DNA of 64,000 bases from Streptomyces sp. B21-083 (GTDB lineage: Bacteria > Actinomycetota > Actinomycetes > Streptomycetales > Streptomycetaceae): NCBI RefSeq assembly GCF_036898825.1, contig NZ_JARUND010000001.1, forward strand, positions 1,984,001-2,048,000, read 5' to 3'. The notes beneath the pieces were generated by a model that saw nothing but the letters and a program-made list of their open reading frames with translations, was not told the DNA's origin and made no database searches. Position 1 is the first letter of the stretch; every line of letters starts with the position of its first letter. Position numbers and translations under genes: made by a program. Below, in pieces: positions 41,941-50,480 of this stretch.

Positions 41941-41970
41941 ACCGTAAGCAAGACGAGACGTCTCGTGCAA
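41941..41970 (-). promoter_or_regulatory. promoter with palindromic operator, glycosyltransferase gene
   Basis: On the minus strand TTGCAC (41965-41970) and TACGGT (41941-41946) are spaced 18 bp, and TACGGT ends seven bases before the ATG. The perfect palindrome ACGAGACGTCTCGT (41953-41966) fills most of the spacer, the classic place for a repressor. Confidence 0.6.
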
Positions 41971-41988
41971 CTCGAATTTCGGGGCGGT

Positions 41989-43263
41989 TCACCGCTGGTA
42001 GCGCGCCAGCACCAGGTTCCCGTCTTCCTCCAGCCGTTTCCGCAGTTCAGCGAGGTCGATCGCGCCGCTGTAGTACTCCTGGAAAGCCGGGGTCGCGACC
42101 TTGTCCTTCCACTCCGGGTAACCCCGTACCGACTGGGCGGGGGCCGAGCGGAGGTGGGCCGCCAGGGCGGTGCCGGTGGCCCAGCCGTTCTTCTGTGTGC
42201 GCAGGGCCGGGGACTTCAGCGCCTCGGTGCCGGTGGGGAGCATCCAGTCGCCCAGCGCGAGGCGGACCATGTTGTCGGGGCGCAGCAGGAAGTCGATGAA
42301 CTCGGCCGCCTCCCGCTGGTGCCGGCTGTCCTCGGCGATGGAGAGGGTCTGCGGGCTGACGCCCTGGGTGAGTCCGTCGGCGCCCGCCGGTGCGGGCAGC
42401 ACCTGCCACTCGAAGCCCTTCGGCGCCTGTTGCGCGATCTGCTGGCGGTAGGAGAAGCCGAGCGGGACCATCGCGTACCGGCCGCCGAAGAACCCGGGCA
42501 GGGTGTCGGAGCCACCGCTGCCCAGCGTCGAACTCGACGCACTGTCATCGGAGTTGACCTGGTCGTGGATCGTACGGGGGACCACTTGCTCCGAGGCGCC
42601 GAAGCGGACGGTCATCTTGCCGTCGGCGCCCCGGTGGAACAGCTGGCCGCCCGTCGACAGCGACAGGTTGAGCGTGGCGGAGACGGGCTCCTTGAGCGGC
42701 CAGGCCACACCGTACTTGCCGTCACCACTGAGCTGCCGGGTGATCTTCCTGAACTCGGGCCAGCTCCACGGTTGTCGGGGGGTGGGGATCCGTACTCGCG
42801 CCTCCTTCAGCCAGTTCGTGTTGGCGATCAGCACACGCGGCTCCTGGAGGAACGGCACGCCGTAGACGCCGCCCCCGAAGGTCGTCGTCTCCCAACTCCG
42901 TTGCGGGATATCGGACTTGAGCCGGTCGGGCAGCAGCCGGCGCAGATCGGCGAGGTAACCGCCGTACGCGAAGTCCGCCAGGTCGTCCGAGGCGTCGTGG
43001 ATGATGTCGGGCGCCTCACCGCCCTCGAAGGAGGTGAGCAGCTGGTCGTGGACGCTGTCCCAACTCCCCTGCACGTACTCGACCTTGACGTCCGGGTGGG
43101 TCGCGTTCCACTCCTTCACCAGCGCCTTGTTGGCGGCTACGGACTCGTCCTGCCAGGCGAGGGACTGGAAGCGGAGGGTGATCCGGCCGTCCCCGTCGCC
43201 GCCACCGCCGCCTGTGCAGCCGGCGAGGAGCAGCATGACGACGACGAGCCATCGCGCGCGCAT
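41989..43263 (-). CDS. sugar ABC transporter substrate-binding lipoprotein
   Basis: A 424-residue extracellular binding protein of the MalE/UgpB type (SBP family 1). The lipobox LLAGC lies near residue 16. The fold shows [38 protein letters not shown] and later [17 protein letters not shown]. It captures a sugar or oligosaccharide for the two permeases upstream. The ATP-hydrolysing subunit is absent, so a shared MsiK-type ATPase elsewhere is probably used, as usual in Streptomyces. ATG overlaps the permease stop by four bases. Confidence 0.9.
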   Translation of the reverse strand: MRARWLVVVMLLLAGCTGGGGGDGDGRITLRFQSLAWQDESVAANKALVKEWNATHPDVKVEYVQGSWDSVHDQLLTSFEGGEAPDIIHDASDDLADFAYGGYLADLRRLLPDRLKSDIPQRSWETTTFGGGVYGVPFLQEPRVLIANTNWLKEARVRIPTPRQPWSWPEFRKITRQLSGDGKYGVAWPLKEPVSATLNLSLSTGGQLFHRGADGKMTVRFGASEQVVPRTIHDQVNSDDSASSSTLGSGGSDTLPGFFGGRYAMVPLGFSYRQQIAQQAPKGFEWQVLPAPAGADGLTQGVSPQTLSIAEDSRHQREAAEFIDFLLRPDNMVRLALGDWMLPTGTEALKSPALRTQKNGWATGTALAAHLRSAPAQSVRGYPEWKDKVATPAFQEYYSGAIDLAELRKRLEEDGNLVLARYQR

Positions 43264-44096
43264 CAGCTCTTCACCGCCCCGGCCATCATGCCTCCGGTGA
43301 TTCGGCGTTGGATGAGCGCGAACACGACGAGCGAGGGCAGCGTCGCCAGGAACGCGGCGGCGGCCAGCGGGCCGAGGTCCGCCACACCCTCCGCGCCGAT
43401 GAAGTGCGTGAGGACTACCGGCAGGGTCTGCTTCTCCGGCGTCTTCAGGAGCACCAGGGCGAAGAAGAACTCGTTCCAGGCGGTGACGAACGCGAACAGT
43501 GCCGTGGCCACGATCCCCGGCGCCAGCAGCGGCGCCGTGACGGAGACCAGGGTGCGCAGGCGTCCGGCACCGTCGACGGCCGCCGCCTCCTCCAACTCCA
43601 CGGGCACGGCCCGTACATACCCGCCGAGCATCCACAGCGCGAACGGCAGCGACCACACCACGTACACCATCACCAGCCCGAAGACGGAGTCGATCAGCCG
43701 CAGGTTCTTCAGCACCAGGAACAGCGGGATGATCACCAGCACGAACGGGAACGCCTGGCTGACCACCACCCACCCGGTCGCCGCCCGCCCGAGCAGCGTG
43801 CGGTGCCGTGCCATGACGTAGGCCATCGGGGTCGCGAGGAGTACGGCGACCAGCGCGGCCGAGGCCGCCGCGAGCAGGGAGTTCAACGCGGCATGCAGCA
43901 GCGGCTGTTCGTCGAAGGCCTGGCGGAAGTTGTCGAGGGTCGGGTTCCTCGGGATCCAGGTGGGGTGCGGACTGCCCAGTTCACGCGGGGACTTGAAGGC
44001 GGTGGACAGCAGCCAGAGGAACGGCAGGGCCAGAAAGGCGAGATAGGCGAGAAGGGCCGCGTACTGGCCGACGCGGGCGCTCGTGCTCGTCCTCAA
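43263..44096 (-). CDS. carbohydrate ABC transporter permease (MalG-type)
   Basis: A 277-residue permease with six helices. The EAA loop is ELEEAAAVDGAGRLRTLVSVTAPLLAPGIVATALFAF. It begins at TTG 44096, overlapping the stop of the other permease (TTGA) and preceded by GGAGGTGAGGAGAG, a strong RBS. Works with the neighbouring permease and lipoprotein to import a carbohydrate, identity unknown. Confidence 0.9.
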   Translation of the reverse strand: MRTSTSARVGQYAALLAYLAFLALPFLWLLSTAFKSPRELGSPHPTWIPRNPTLDNFRQAFDEQPLLHAALNSLLAAASAALVAVLLATPMAYVMARHRTLLGRAATGWVVVSQAFPFVLVIIPLFLVLKNLRLIDSVFGLVMVYVVWSLPFALWMLGGYVRAVPVELEEAAAVDGAGRLRTLVSVTAPLLAPGIVATALFAFVTAWNEFFFALVLLKTPEKQTLPVVLTHFIGAEGVADLGPLAAAAFLATLPSLVVFALIQRRITGGMMAGAVKS

Positions 44097-45034
44097 CTCT
44101 CCTCACCTCCCCTCAGCCGGCCGACGAGGAACACGGCGAGAAGGACGGAGATCAGCGCCACCATCACACAGCCCATCGCCGCCGCATAGCCGAACTGGCC
44201 GTAGCGGAAGGCCTCTTCGTAGGCGAAGAGCATCGGCAGCCGGGTGCGTCCGCCGGGGCCGCCGTTCGTCAGGACGTACGCCAGGGCGAAGGAGTTGAAG
44301 TTCCAGATGAGGTTGAGGGAGGTGATGGCGAGCGCGATGGGTCGCAGTGCGGGCCAGGTGACGGTCCGGAAGCGGCGCCAGGCGCCGGCGCCGTCCATGG
44401 CCGCCGCCTCGTGCAGTTCACGCGGGGTGTTCTGCAGTCCGGCGAGCAGGGCGACCGTCGTCTGCGGCATCCCCGCCCAGACGCCGACGACGATGACGGC
44501 GGGCAGCGCGGTCGCAAGGCCGCTGAGCCAGTCGCGGCCGTCACCCAGGCCCAGGTCGCGCAGTGTCTCGTTGAGGACGCCCGTGTCCGCGTTGTAGACG
44601 AGCCGCCACATGATGCCGACGACGACCTCGGGCATCGCCCACGGGATGATCGCGAGGGCGCGGGCCAGCCAGCGCAGCCGTAACTCCTGGTTGAGGAGGA
44701 GGGCGAGGCCGAGGGCGAGCAGGAACTGCGGCACGGTCACCCCGACCGCCCAGACCAGCCCAATCCGGAACGACTCCCAGAACAGGGTGTCGTGCAGCAG
44801 GTCCTGGAAGTTGAGGGTGCCGATCCACCGCGTGGACGTGGTCCGGCCCGACTGGGCGTCGGTGAACGCCAGCAGGATCCCGTACAGCAGCGGTCCCACG
44901 CTCAGGACGAGGATCGGGATCAGGGCGGGCAGGACCAGGAACCAGGCGCCAGGGCCGCCGAGCGAGCGGCCGCCGTCCGGTCCGGCGCGAGTCGCGTGCT
45001 TGACCGGCCGCCTCGTTCCGGTCGCCAATGTCAC
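44093..45034 (-). CDS. carbohydrate ABC transporter permease (MalF-type)
   Basis: A 313-residue permease with six main helices. EAA loop: ELHEAAAMDGAGAWRRFRTVTWPALRPIALAITSLN. GTG 45034 is chosen because AAAGGAG lies eight bases upstream; the frame is open further up (ATG 45073) without an RBS. First gene of the sugar ABC operon; the upstream region holds tandem 10-mers that may be an operator. Confidence 0.9.
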   Translation of the reverse strand: MTLATGTRRPVKHATRAGPDGGRSLGGPGAWFLVLPALIPILVLSVGPLLYGILLAFTDAQSGRTTSTRWIGTLNFQDLLHDTLFWESFRIGLVWAVGVTVPQFLLALGLALLLNQELRLRWLARALAIIPWAMPEVVVGIMWRLVYNADTGVLNETLRDLGLGDGRDWLSGLATALPAVIVVGVWAGMPQTTVALLAGLQNTPRELHEAAAMDGAGAWRRFRTVTWPALRPIALAITSLNLIWNFNSFALAYVLTNGGPGGRTRLPMLFAYEEAFRYGQFGYAAAMGCVMVALISVLLAVFLVGRLRGGEES

Positions 45035-45173
45035 GTGGTCGGCTCCTTTGGTCGCCCGAGGTGGCCCCGTCATGGTCGTGAAGCCCTGGTAACCCGTCAA
45101 GGCACCGCGCACACGCCCCCACCTGTACGAATGCGACACTGACCGGCGGATGGCGTGAACCCGACGCCGTTCG

Positions 45174-45193
45174 CGGACGTACACGGACGTACA
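45174..45193. repeat. tandem 10-mer CGGACGTACA between divergent genes
   Basis: Two perfect copies lie between the start of the sugar ABC operon and the phosphotransferase gene, about 140 and 50 bp away. They may serve as an operator for either. Sequence only. Confidence 0.5.
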
Positions 45194-45238
45194 CGGGTGG
45201 CTACAGCCGGGTACGAGGGACTGCGCGGGAGGCGGACG

Positions 45239-46105
45239 ATGGACGAGGCACGGGCCCGGGACGTACTGGCCACGGCGGGCGTACTACCCGGCACGGCGCC
45301 GGACGCGCGGCTTCTCGCGCTGGGCGAGAACGCGGTGTTCGCCGCCGGTGACCTGGTCGTCAAGGTGGGCCGCGACACCGAACTCCTCGACCGTGCGCGT
45401 CGGGAACTGGCCATCGCGCTCTGGCTCACCGAGGCGGGCGTCCCGGCGGTACGCGCGGCCGACCCGGAGGCGCACCTCGTCGAGGGCCACCCGGTGACGG
45501 TGTGGCACCGGCTGCCCGATCCCGTACGCCCCGCCGAACCCGGGGATTTGGCCGAACTCCTACGGACCGTGCACGCCCTGCCGCTCCCTGACTCCTTCAC
45601 GCTGCCGCCCCGCGAACTCCTGGGCGGTGTCGAACGGTGGCTGCGGCTCGCGGGCGACGCGATCGACCCGGCGGACGCCGCCTATCTGCGCGAGCGCCGC
45701 GACGGTTTCGCCACGGCCGCCGCCGCGCTCACCCCGCGTCTGCCGCCCGGCCCGATCCACGGCGACGCGCTTCCCCGCAACGTCCACATCGGCCCGGACG
45801 GTCCGGTCCTGGTCGACCTGGAGACCTTCTCCGCCGACCTGCGGGAGCACGATCTGGTGGTCATGGCCCTTTCCCACGACCGGTACGCCCTTCCGGCCGA
45901 GGCGTATGCCGCGTTCACGGAGGCGTACGGGTGGGACGTCCGCGAGTGGGAGGGGTGTGGGGTGTTGCGGGGGGCTCGGGAGACGGCGAGTTGCGCGTGG
46001 GTCGCACAGCATGCGCCGGTGAATCCGAAGGCGTTGGCGGAGTTCTCGCGGCGGGTGGGGTCTTTGCGGGACGGGGATTCGACTGTGCGGTGGTATCCGT
46101 TTTGA
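45239..46105 (+). CDS. APH-family phosphotransferase
   Basis: A 288-residue aminoglycoside-phosphotransferase/choline-kinase-like kinase. The catalytic stretch HGDALPRNVHIGPDGPVLVDLETFS has the HGD-x4-N and D-x-E that match the Brenner motif and the metal-binding Asp. The N-lobe has FAAGDLVVKVGRD with the ATP lysine. GGGAGG precedes ATG 45239. Substrate unknown; antibiotic inactivation is only one of many possibilities. A dispersed repeat follows its stop. Confidence 0.85.
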   Translation: MDEARARDVLATAGVLPGTAPDARLLALGENAVFAAGDLVVKVGRDTELLDRARRELAIALWLTEAGVPAVRAADPEAHLVEGHPVTVWHRLPDPVRPAEPGDLAELLRTVHALPLPDSFTLPPRELLGGVERWLRLAGDAIDPADAAYLRERRDGFATAAAALTPRLPPGPIHGDALPRNVHIGPDGPVLVDLETFSADLREHDLVVMALSHDRYALPAEAYAAFTEAYGWDVREWEGCGVLRGARETASCAWVAQHAPVNPKALAEFSRRVGSLRDGDSTVRWYPF

Positions 46106-46149
46106 GCGCCTAATGGGGGTGAGCTTGCTGTTGTGCGGCGGCTGCGGGT

Positions 46150-46197
46150 TGTGTGTGGCTGGTCGCGCAGTTCCCCGCACCCCTGTGGGGCGCGCTA
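46150..46197 (-). repeat. dispersed intergenic repeat, copy 3 (inverted)
   Basis: On the minus strand it reads AGGGGTGCGGGGAACTGCGC followed by GACCAGCCACA, matching copies at 21628 and 24884 except for a few bases. It lies between the convergent ends of the phosphotransferase and LysR genes and overlaps the LysR stop by a few bases. Confidence 0.7.
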
Positions 46198-47097
46198 CTC
46201 CTCGGCCTGGATTTTCTGTGCTGCTCGGTGCAGTTCCTTCAGTACCGTTCTTACCGCTCTGCGGGCCGTGCGTTCCGGGCGGTGGAGGGCGTCGATGCGG
46301 CGTCTGGCGCGGACGCCGCTGAGGGGTTTGAGGACCAGGGCGGGGTGCGGGCGGGAGGTCCAGCGGGGCATCAGGGCGAGGCCTCCCCCGGCGGCCACCA
46401 CCTCCGCCGCCACCGCGAACTCGTTGATGCGGTGGGCGAGACGGGGACGACGGCCCGCCGCCGTGGCGATGGCCTCGATCGTCGCCATGATCGGGAAGCC
46501 GTCGTGCACGGCGATCCAGGGCTGGTCGGCCACATCGCCGGGGGTCAGTCGTCCTCTGGCGGCGAGCGGATGGTCGGCGGGCATGGCCACATCGAGGGGT
46601 TCGCGCAGCAGCGGGGTCGCTGTCACCGTGCGCGGCCAGGGCGGGGCGTGGTCCAGACGGTGGGCGAGGACGAGGTCGTACTCCCTGGTCAACGATGGGA
46701 AGTCGTCCTGCGTGACGTCCTCGTCGGCCAGCGCCAGCACCGGCCCGTCCGGTCCGGAGAGGGCCCGCAGCAGCAACGGGAAGAACGCGGCGCCCGCGCT
46801 GTGGAACGCCGCGACGGACACCTCCCCGTCCGGCCGGTCAAGGAACTCCTCGACGGTGTGCCGGGCCCGCGCGAGCGCCGACTCCACCTCGGTCGCAGCG
46901 CCCGCCAGCGCCTGCCCGGCGTCGGTCAGCACCAGCCGACGCCCCTGCCGCTCGGTCAGTGGGACCGGGATGGCGCGCTGGAGCAGCCGCAGTTGCTGCG
47001 AGATGGCCGAGGGCGTGACGAGCAGGGCGTCGGCGACCGCAGTGACACTGCCCAGCTCACCGAGTTCGCGCAGGATCCGCAGCTGACGTTCGTCCAC
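46195..47097 (-). CDS. LysR-family transcriptional regulator
   Basis: A 300-residue LTTR. The N-terminal winged helix has LRILRELGELGSVTAVADALLVTPSAISQQLRLLQRAI. The effector domain runs from about residue 90. GTG 47097 opens with DERQLRILRE, the normal family start. Divergent from the EamA transporter gene, with a TAAAAGATCGTTTA dyad in between. It most likely controls that exporter and itself. The effector is unknown. Confidence 0.9.
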   Translation of the reverse strand: MDERQLRILRELGELGSVTAVADALLVTPSAISQQLRLLQRAIPVPLTERQGRRLVLTDAGQALAGAATEVESALARARHTVEEFLDRPDGEVSVAAFHSAGAAFFPLLLRALSGPDGPVLALADEDVTQDDFPSLTREYDLVLAHRLDHAPPWPRTVTATPLLREPLDVAMPADHPLAARGRLTPGDVADQPWIAVHDGFPIMATIEAIATAAGRRPRLAHRINEFAVAAEVVAAGGGLALMPRWTSRPHPALVLKPLSGVRARRRIDALHRPERTARRAVRTVLKELHRAAQKIQAEE

Positions 47098-47129
47098 GGG
47101 TTCAGTGTAGACGGACCGTGTAGTAGAGC

Positions 47130-47143
47130 TAAAAGATCGTTTA
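47130..47143. promoter_or_regulatory. LysR-type operator candidate
   Basis: TAAAAGATCGTTTA is palindromic at 12 of 14 positions and has the T-N11-A shape of LTTR sites. It lies between the LysR and EamA starts, 33 and 49 bp away. Confidence 0.55.
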
Positions 47144-47191
47144 AGAGAATGGTCCTGGGCTTCAGGGTCGTCGACGGTGCACTGTGGTCGC

Positions 47192-48193
47192 GTGTCCGAC
47201 TCCCGCCGTACCGACGCGGTACTCCTCCTTGTCGCGCTCGTCTGGGGCTCCAGTTATCTGTCCGCCCAGACAGCCACCTCCGCCCTGCCCGTCCTCGCGG
47301 TCCTGTTCGCGCGCTACGCCCTCTCCGCACTCGTCTGTCTCGGCCTGGTCGCCGCCGGTCGGGGGACGGAGCTGAAGCGGGGCAGGGGTCTTCGTCCGTG
47401 GACCCGGGAGGAGGTGCGGGCCGGACTGCCGCTCGGGGTGACCCAGGCCGCCGTCCTCGTCGTGGAGACGTACGGAGTCGCCCACACCACCGCCGCCAAC
47501 GCGGGCCTGATCATCAGCCTGACCATCGTGCTCACCCCTCTCCTCGATCGCGCCGGACACCCCGGTGGGCTGCCTCCGGCCTTCTACGCCGCCGCCGGCG
47601 TCTGCGTCCTGGCCGTCGGCCTGCTCATGTCCGGCAACGGCTTCCACGCGCCGCGTCTCGGTGACCTGCTGATGCTGGGCGCGGCCCTGATACGGGCGGT
47701 CCATGTGGCCCTGGTCGGACGCCTCACCGCAGGCCGGCCGATCCGCCCCCTTCACCTCACGACACTCCAGACCGTGATCGGCACGGCCCTGTTCCTGCCG
47801 GCCGCCGCACCCGACCTGCCGGCGCTCGTCCGAGCCGACACCGGGACCTGGACGCAGTTGCTCTATCTCGCCCTGTTCTGCAGCGTGTTCGCGTTCCTCG
47901 CCCAGACGTGGGCCGTGCAGCGCACCTCGGCGAGCCGGGCCAGCCTGCTGCTGGGCACCGAGCCGATCTGGGCCGCCGCGATCGGTATCGCCCTGGGCGG
48001 CGAGCACCTGACGCCGCTCACGGCGCTGGGCGCGACGCTGATGGTCACGGGCACGTACTGGGGCCAGTCGGTGGAACGCGCCCACCGGGCTGGGGCTGCC
48101 CTTCCAGCCCGTCCGGCGTTTGAGGACAGGCCCGTTCAGGGCCGTAAGGGGGGTCTGGGGGCGCAGCCCCCAGGAACGGGATGGGACGGGTAA
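47192..48193 (+). CDS. EamA-family (DMT) transporter
   Basis: A 333-residue drug/metabolite exporter with ten predicted helices in two EamA halves, the first beginning AVLLLVALVWGSSYLSAQTA. GTG 47192 is chosen; the upstream in-frame start would add five residues. The last about 30 residues (from PARPAFEDRPV to the end) are encoded by a dispersed Streptomyces repeat, so the natural stop was probably lost and replaced by read-through. Exported substrate unknown; probably regulated by the divergent LysR. Confidence 0.88.
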   Translation: MSDSRRTDAVLLLVALVWGSSYLSAQTATSALPVLAVLFARYALSALVCLGLVAAGRGTELKRGRGLRPWTREEVRAGLPLGVTQAAVLVVETYGVAHTTAANAGLIISLTIVLTPLLDRAGHPGGLPPAFYAAAGVCVLAVGLLMSGNGFHAPRLGDLLMLGAALIRAVHVALVGRLTAGRPIRPLHLTTLQTVIGTALFLPAAAPDLPALVRADTGTWTQLLYLALFCSVFAFLAQTWAVQRTSASRASLLLGTEPIWAAAIGIALGGEHLTPLTALGATLMVTGTYWGQSVERAHRAGAALPARPAFEDRPVQGRKGGLGAQPPGTGWDG

Positions 48194-48213
48194 GGGCGGC
48201 GGGGGCGAGGAAA
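48104..48213 (+). repeat. Streptomyces dispersed repeat at the 3' end of EamA gene
   Basis: I recognise the CCAGCCCGTCCGGCGTTTGA... through GGGACGGGTAAGGGCGGCGG pattern as an intergenic repeat common in Streptomyces genomes. It contains the perfect hairpin CTGGGGGC-gca-GCCCCCAG (48155-48173). The EamA stop lies inside it. Confidence 0.7.
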
Positions 48214-48243
48214 CTCACCACGCTCTCTCCCCCCACCCCCCCC

Positions 48244-48966
48244 TCACACCACCTCGCCCACAACCTCCCGCACCGGCCATGTCCCGTCGACGACCGCGTC
48301 GACCTCCCCCTTGCGCCGCAGAAAGCTCTGGAAATCCGCCGCCCACTCGGCATACCACTCGATCTGACGCCGATGCAGCTCCACCGCCCCGAGCGCCGCG
48401 ACCTTGGGATGCCGCTCGGCTATCGCACACGCCAGCCGCGCCGCGGCCAACGCGTCCGCCGACGCGTCGTGAGCCGCGTCCAGCAAGACGCCGTACTCCG
48501 TGCACACCGCTTCGAGGTTGCGCTTGCCACGCCGATAACGGTCGACAGAGCGGTCGATCGTGTACGGGTCGATGACCGGGGCCAACTCCAGGCCGCCCAG
48601 CCGCTCCCGCAGGGACGGCAGCCCGTGCCGCCGCAGCTCCGCCGAGAGCAGGGTGAGGTCGAAGTTCGCGTTGTAGGCGACCACCGGGACGCCCGTCTTC
48701 CAGTACGTCGCCAGCACGTCCGCCATCGCGTCCGCGACCTGGTCGGCGGGCCGGCCCTCGCTGGTCGCGCGCTCGTTGGTGATGCCGTGCACCGCCACCG
48801 CGTCCGCCGGGATCTCGATGCCCGGATCGGCCAGCCATTCCCGGTGACCGAGCGGCTCACCGCCCCTCACCTCGATCACCGCGCCGGTGACAATGCGTGC
48901 CTCGCTCGGGTCCGTCCCGGTCGTCTCCAGGTCGAAGCCGATCAGCAGCTCGTGATGCCAGCCCAT
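48244..48966 (-). CDS. 3'-5' exonuclease, DEDDh type
   Basis: A 240-residue DnaQ-fold exonuclease. Exo I is LIGFDLETTGTDP with Asp and Glu, Exo II is VAYNANFDLTLL, and Exo III ends in AHDASADALAAARLA, giving DEDDh. It resembles stand-alone epsilon-like exonucleases of actinobacteria, in DNA repair or RNA turnover. ATG 48966 follows a purine-rich stretch. Convergent with the EamA gene. Confidence 0.9.
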   Translation of the reverse strand: MGWHHELLIGFDLETTGTDPSEARIVTGAVIEVRGGEPLGHREWLADPGIEIPADAVAVHGITNERATSEGRPADQVADAMADVLATYWKTGVPVVAYNANFDLTLLSAELRRHGLPSLRERLGGLELAPVIDPYTIDRSVDRYRRGKRNLEAVCTEYGVLLDAAHDASADALAAARLACAIAERHPKVAALGAVELHRRQIEWYAEWAADFQSFLRRKGEVDAVVDGTWPVREVVGEVV

Positions 48967-49126
48967 GCCTCGCCCCCCTTCATGCCTTTTTGGTGGTGCT
49001 TTCCCCCAGTGGTCTCCACGATCCCATGAGCCACTGACAATCAGAGGACCGCGTTCCGCTTACGCGAAGGCGAGCAGGTCGGACGGGGCCGGATCGGCTC
49101 GTTGACGGATCGGCGGATCGCGCAAG

Positions 49127-50365
49127 TCAGGACACGGGGCGCGAATCCGCCCAGGCCACCTCGAACTCCTCGCGATATGTCGGGAAGAGGCCGCTCTCCT
49201 CCGTCTCGCCCGGCTTGACCAGCCGGCTCCCGCCGCGCAGCACCAGCACCGGCGCCTCCATCCCGCGCGTCCGGCGCAGATACGTCTGCACGATCGCGAC
49301 GCCGTCCGAGCCGTCCCCGTCGACGAGGTAGGCCGTGAAGCGGGGCGTCTCGTCGAAGACCTGGATCTCGAAGGCGCCGGGGTCCCGCAGACTCGACCGC
49401 ACCCGGCGCATGTGCAGGATGTTCATCTCCACCGCGCGGCTCAACTCACCGCGTTTGATGCCGAGTTCCCGCTCGCGCCGTTTCACCGCGCTGGACGCGG
49501 GATTCAGGAACAGCAGTCGCACCCGGCAGCCGGACTCCGCCAGCCGTACCAGTCGCCGCCCGGAGAAGTTCTGCACGAGCAGATTGAGGCCGATGCCGAT
49601 GGCGTCGAGGCGACGCGCGCCGCCGAAGATGTCCTCGGCCGGGAACTGGCGCATCAGCCGTACCCGGTCGGTGTGTACGGCGACCACGTCCCCGTACCGT
49701 TCGCCCACCAGGTCCTCGACCGCGTCGACCGGCAGCCGGCGCGCGGAGGGCACGTCGCCGCCCGCGCCGAGGGTCTCCAGGAGCTTGCCCGAGGCCCGCT
49801 CGGCCTGGTTCAGGACGGCTTCGGACAGGGCCCGGTTGCGGGAGACGACGTTGCGGGTGACCTCCAGCTCGTCCAGGGCGAGTTCGACGTCACGGCGCTC
49901 GTCCACGTACGGCTCGAAGCACGGCCAGTGCTGCACCATCAGCTCGCGCAACTGCGGGAGGGTCAGGAAGCTGAGGACGTTGTCGTCGGCCGGGTCGAGC
50001 AGGTAGCCCTTGCGGCGGCTGACCTCCCGTACGGCGACCGCGCGCTGCACCCACTCCTGGCCGGCCGGCCCGGCGGCGGCTACCACCCACTCGTCGCCGT
50101 GGACTGGTTCGTAGATGGGGCGCAGGACGGCGGCCACGACCGCGCGCAGCCGCTGCTCGACCAGGTTCAGCCAGATGTAGGCCCGGCCGGCCCGCTGGGC
50201 GCGTGTCCGCACCTCGTGCCAGGCGTCGGCGTCCCAGTCCAGTTCCGGTCCGATGGAGCCCGTCTCCATCGGCCGTGCCAGGGACACCGCGCCGGGCGGG
50301 ACCTCTGTGGAGTTCCCCTCGTGACCCTCGTCACCAGGGGGCAGCTCCAGCCCTCCCGACCCCAC
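49127..50365 (-). CDS. SAV2148-family HEPN-domain protein
   Basis: A 412-residue protein that I recognise as the SAV2148 family, conserved in Streptomyces. The conserved core begins WHEVRTRAQRAGRAYIWLNLVEQRLRAVVAAVLRPIYEP, an alpha-helical HEPN-like bundle, and continues NVLSFLTLPQLRELMVQHWPCFEPYVDERRDVELALDELE. A C-terminal PLD-like or effector region has RRLVRLAESGCRVRLLFLNP. Its RNase or toxin activity is unproven. GTG 50365 is chosen because homologues begin SGGLELPPGDEGHEGN. Confidence 0.82.
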   Translation of the reverse strand: MGSGGLELPPGDEGHEGNSTEVPPGAVSLARPMETGSIGPELDWDADAWHEVRTRAQRAGRAYIWLNLVEQRLRAVVAAVLRPIYEPVHGDEWVVAAAGPAGQEWVQRAVAVREVSRRKGYLLDPADDNVLSFLTLPQLRELMVQHWPCFEPYVDERRDVELALDELEVTRNVVSRNRALSEAVLNQAERASGKLLETLGAGGDVPSARRLPVDAVEDLVGERYGDVVAVHTDRVRLMRQFPAEDIFGGARRLDAIGIGLNLLVQNFSGRRLVRLAESGCRVRLLFLNPASSAVKRRERELGIKRGELSRAVEMNILHMRRVRSSLRDPGAFEIQVFDETPRFTAYLVDGDGSDGVAIVQTYLRRTRGMEAPVLVLRGGSRLVKPGETEESGLFPTYREEFEVAWADSRPVS

Positions 50366-50480
50366 CCGCGCACCGCCTTCCGCTCCCCCGAGCTCTCCCC
50401 GTCGGCCGGTCCCGGTCAACGATCAAGGAAGGGTACTCCGGGAGCGGTCAGCGGTGCAGCAGGATGGACAGGGTCGTTTC

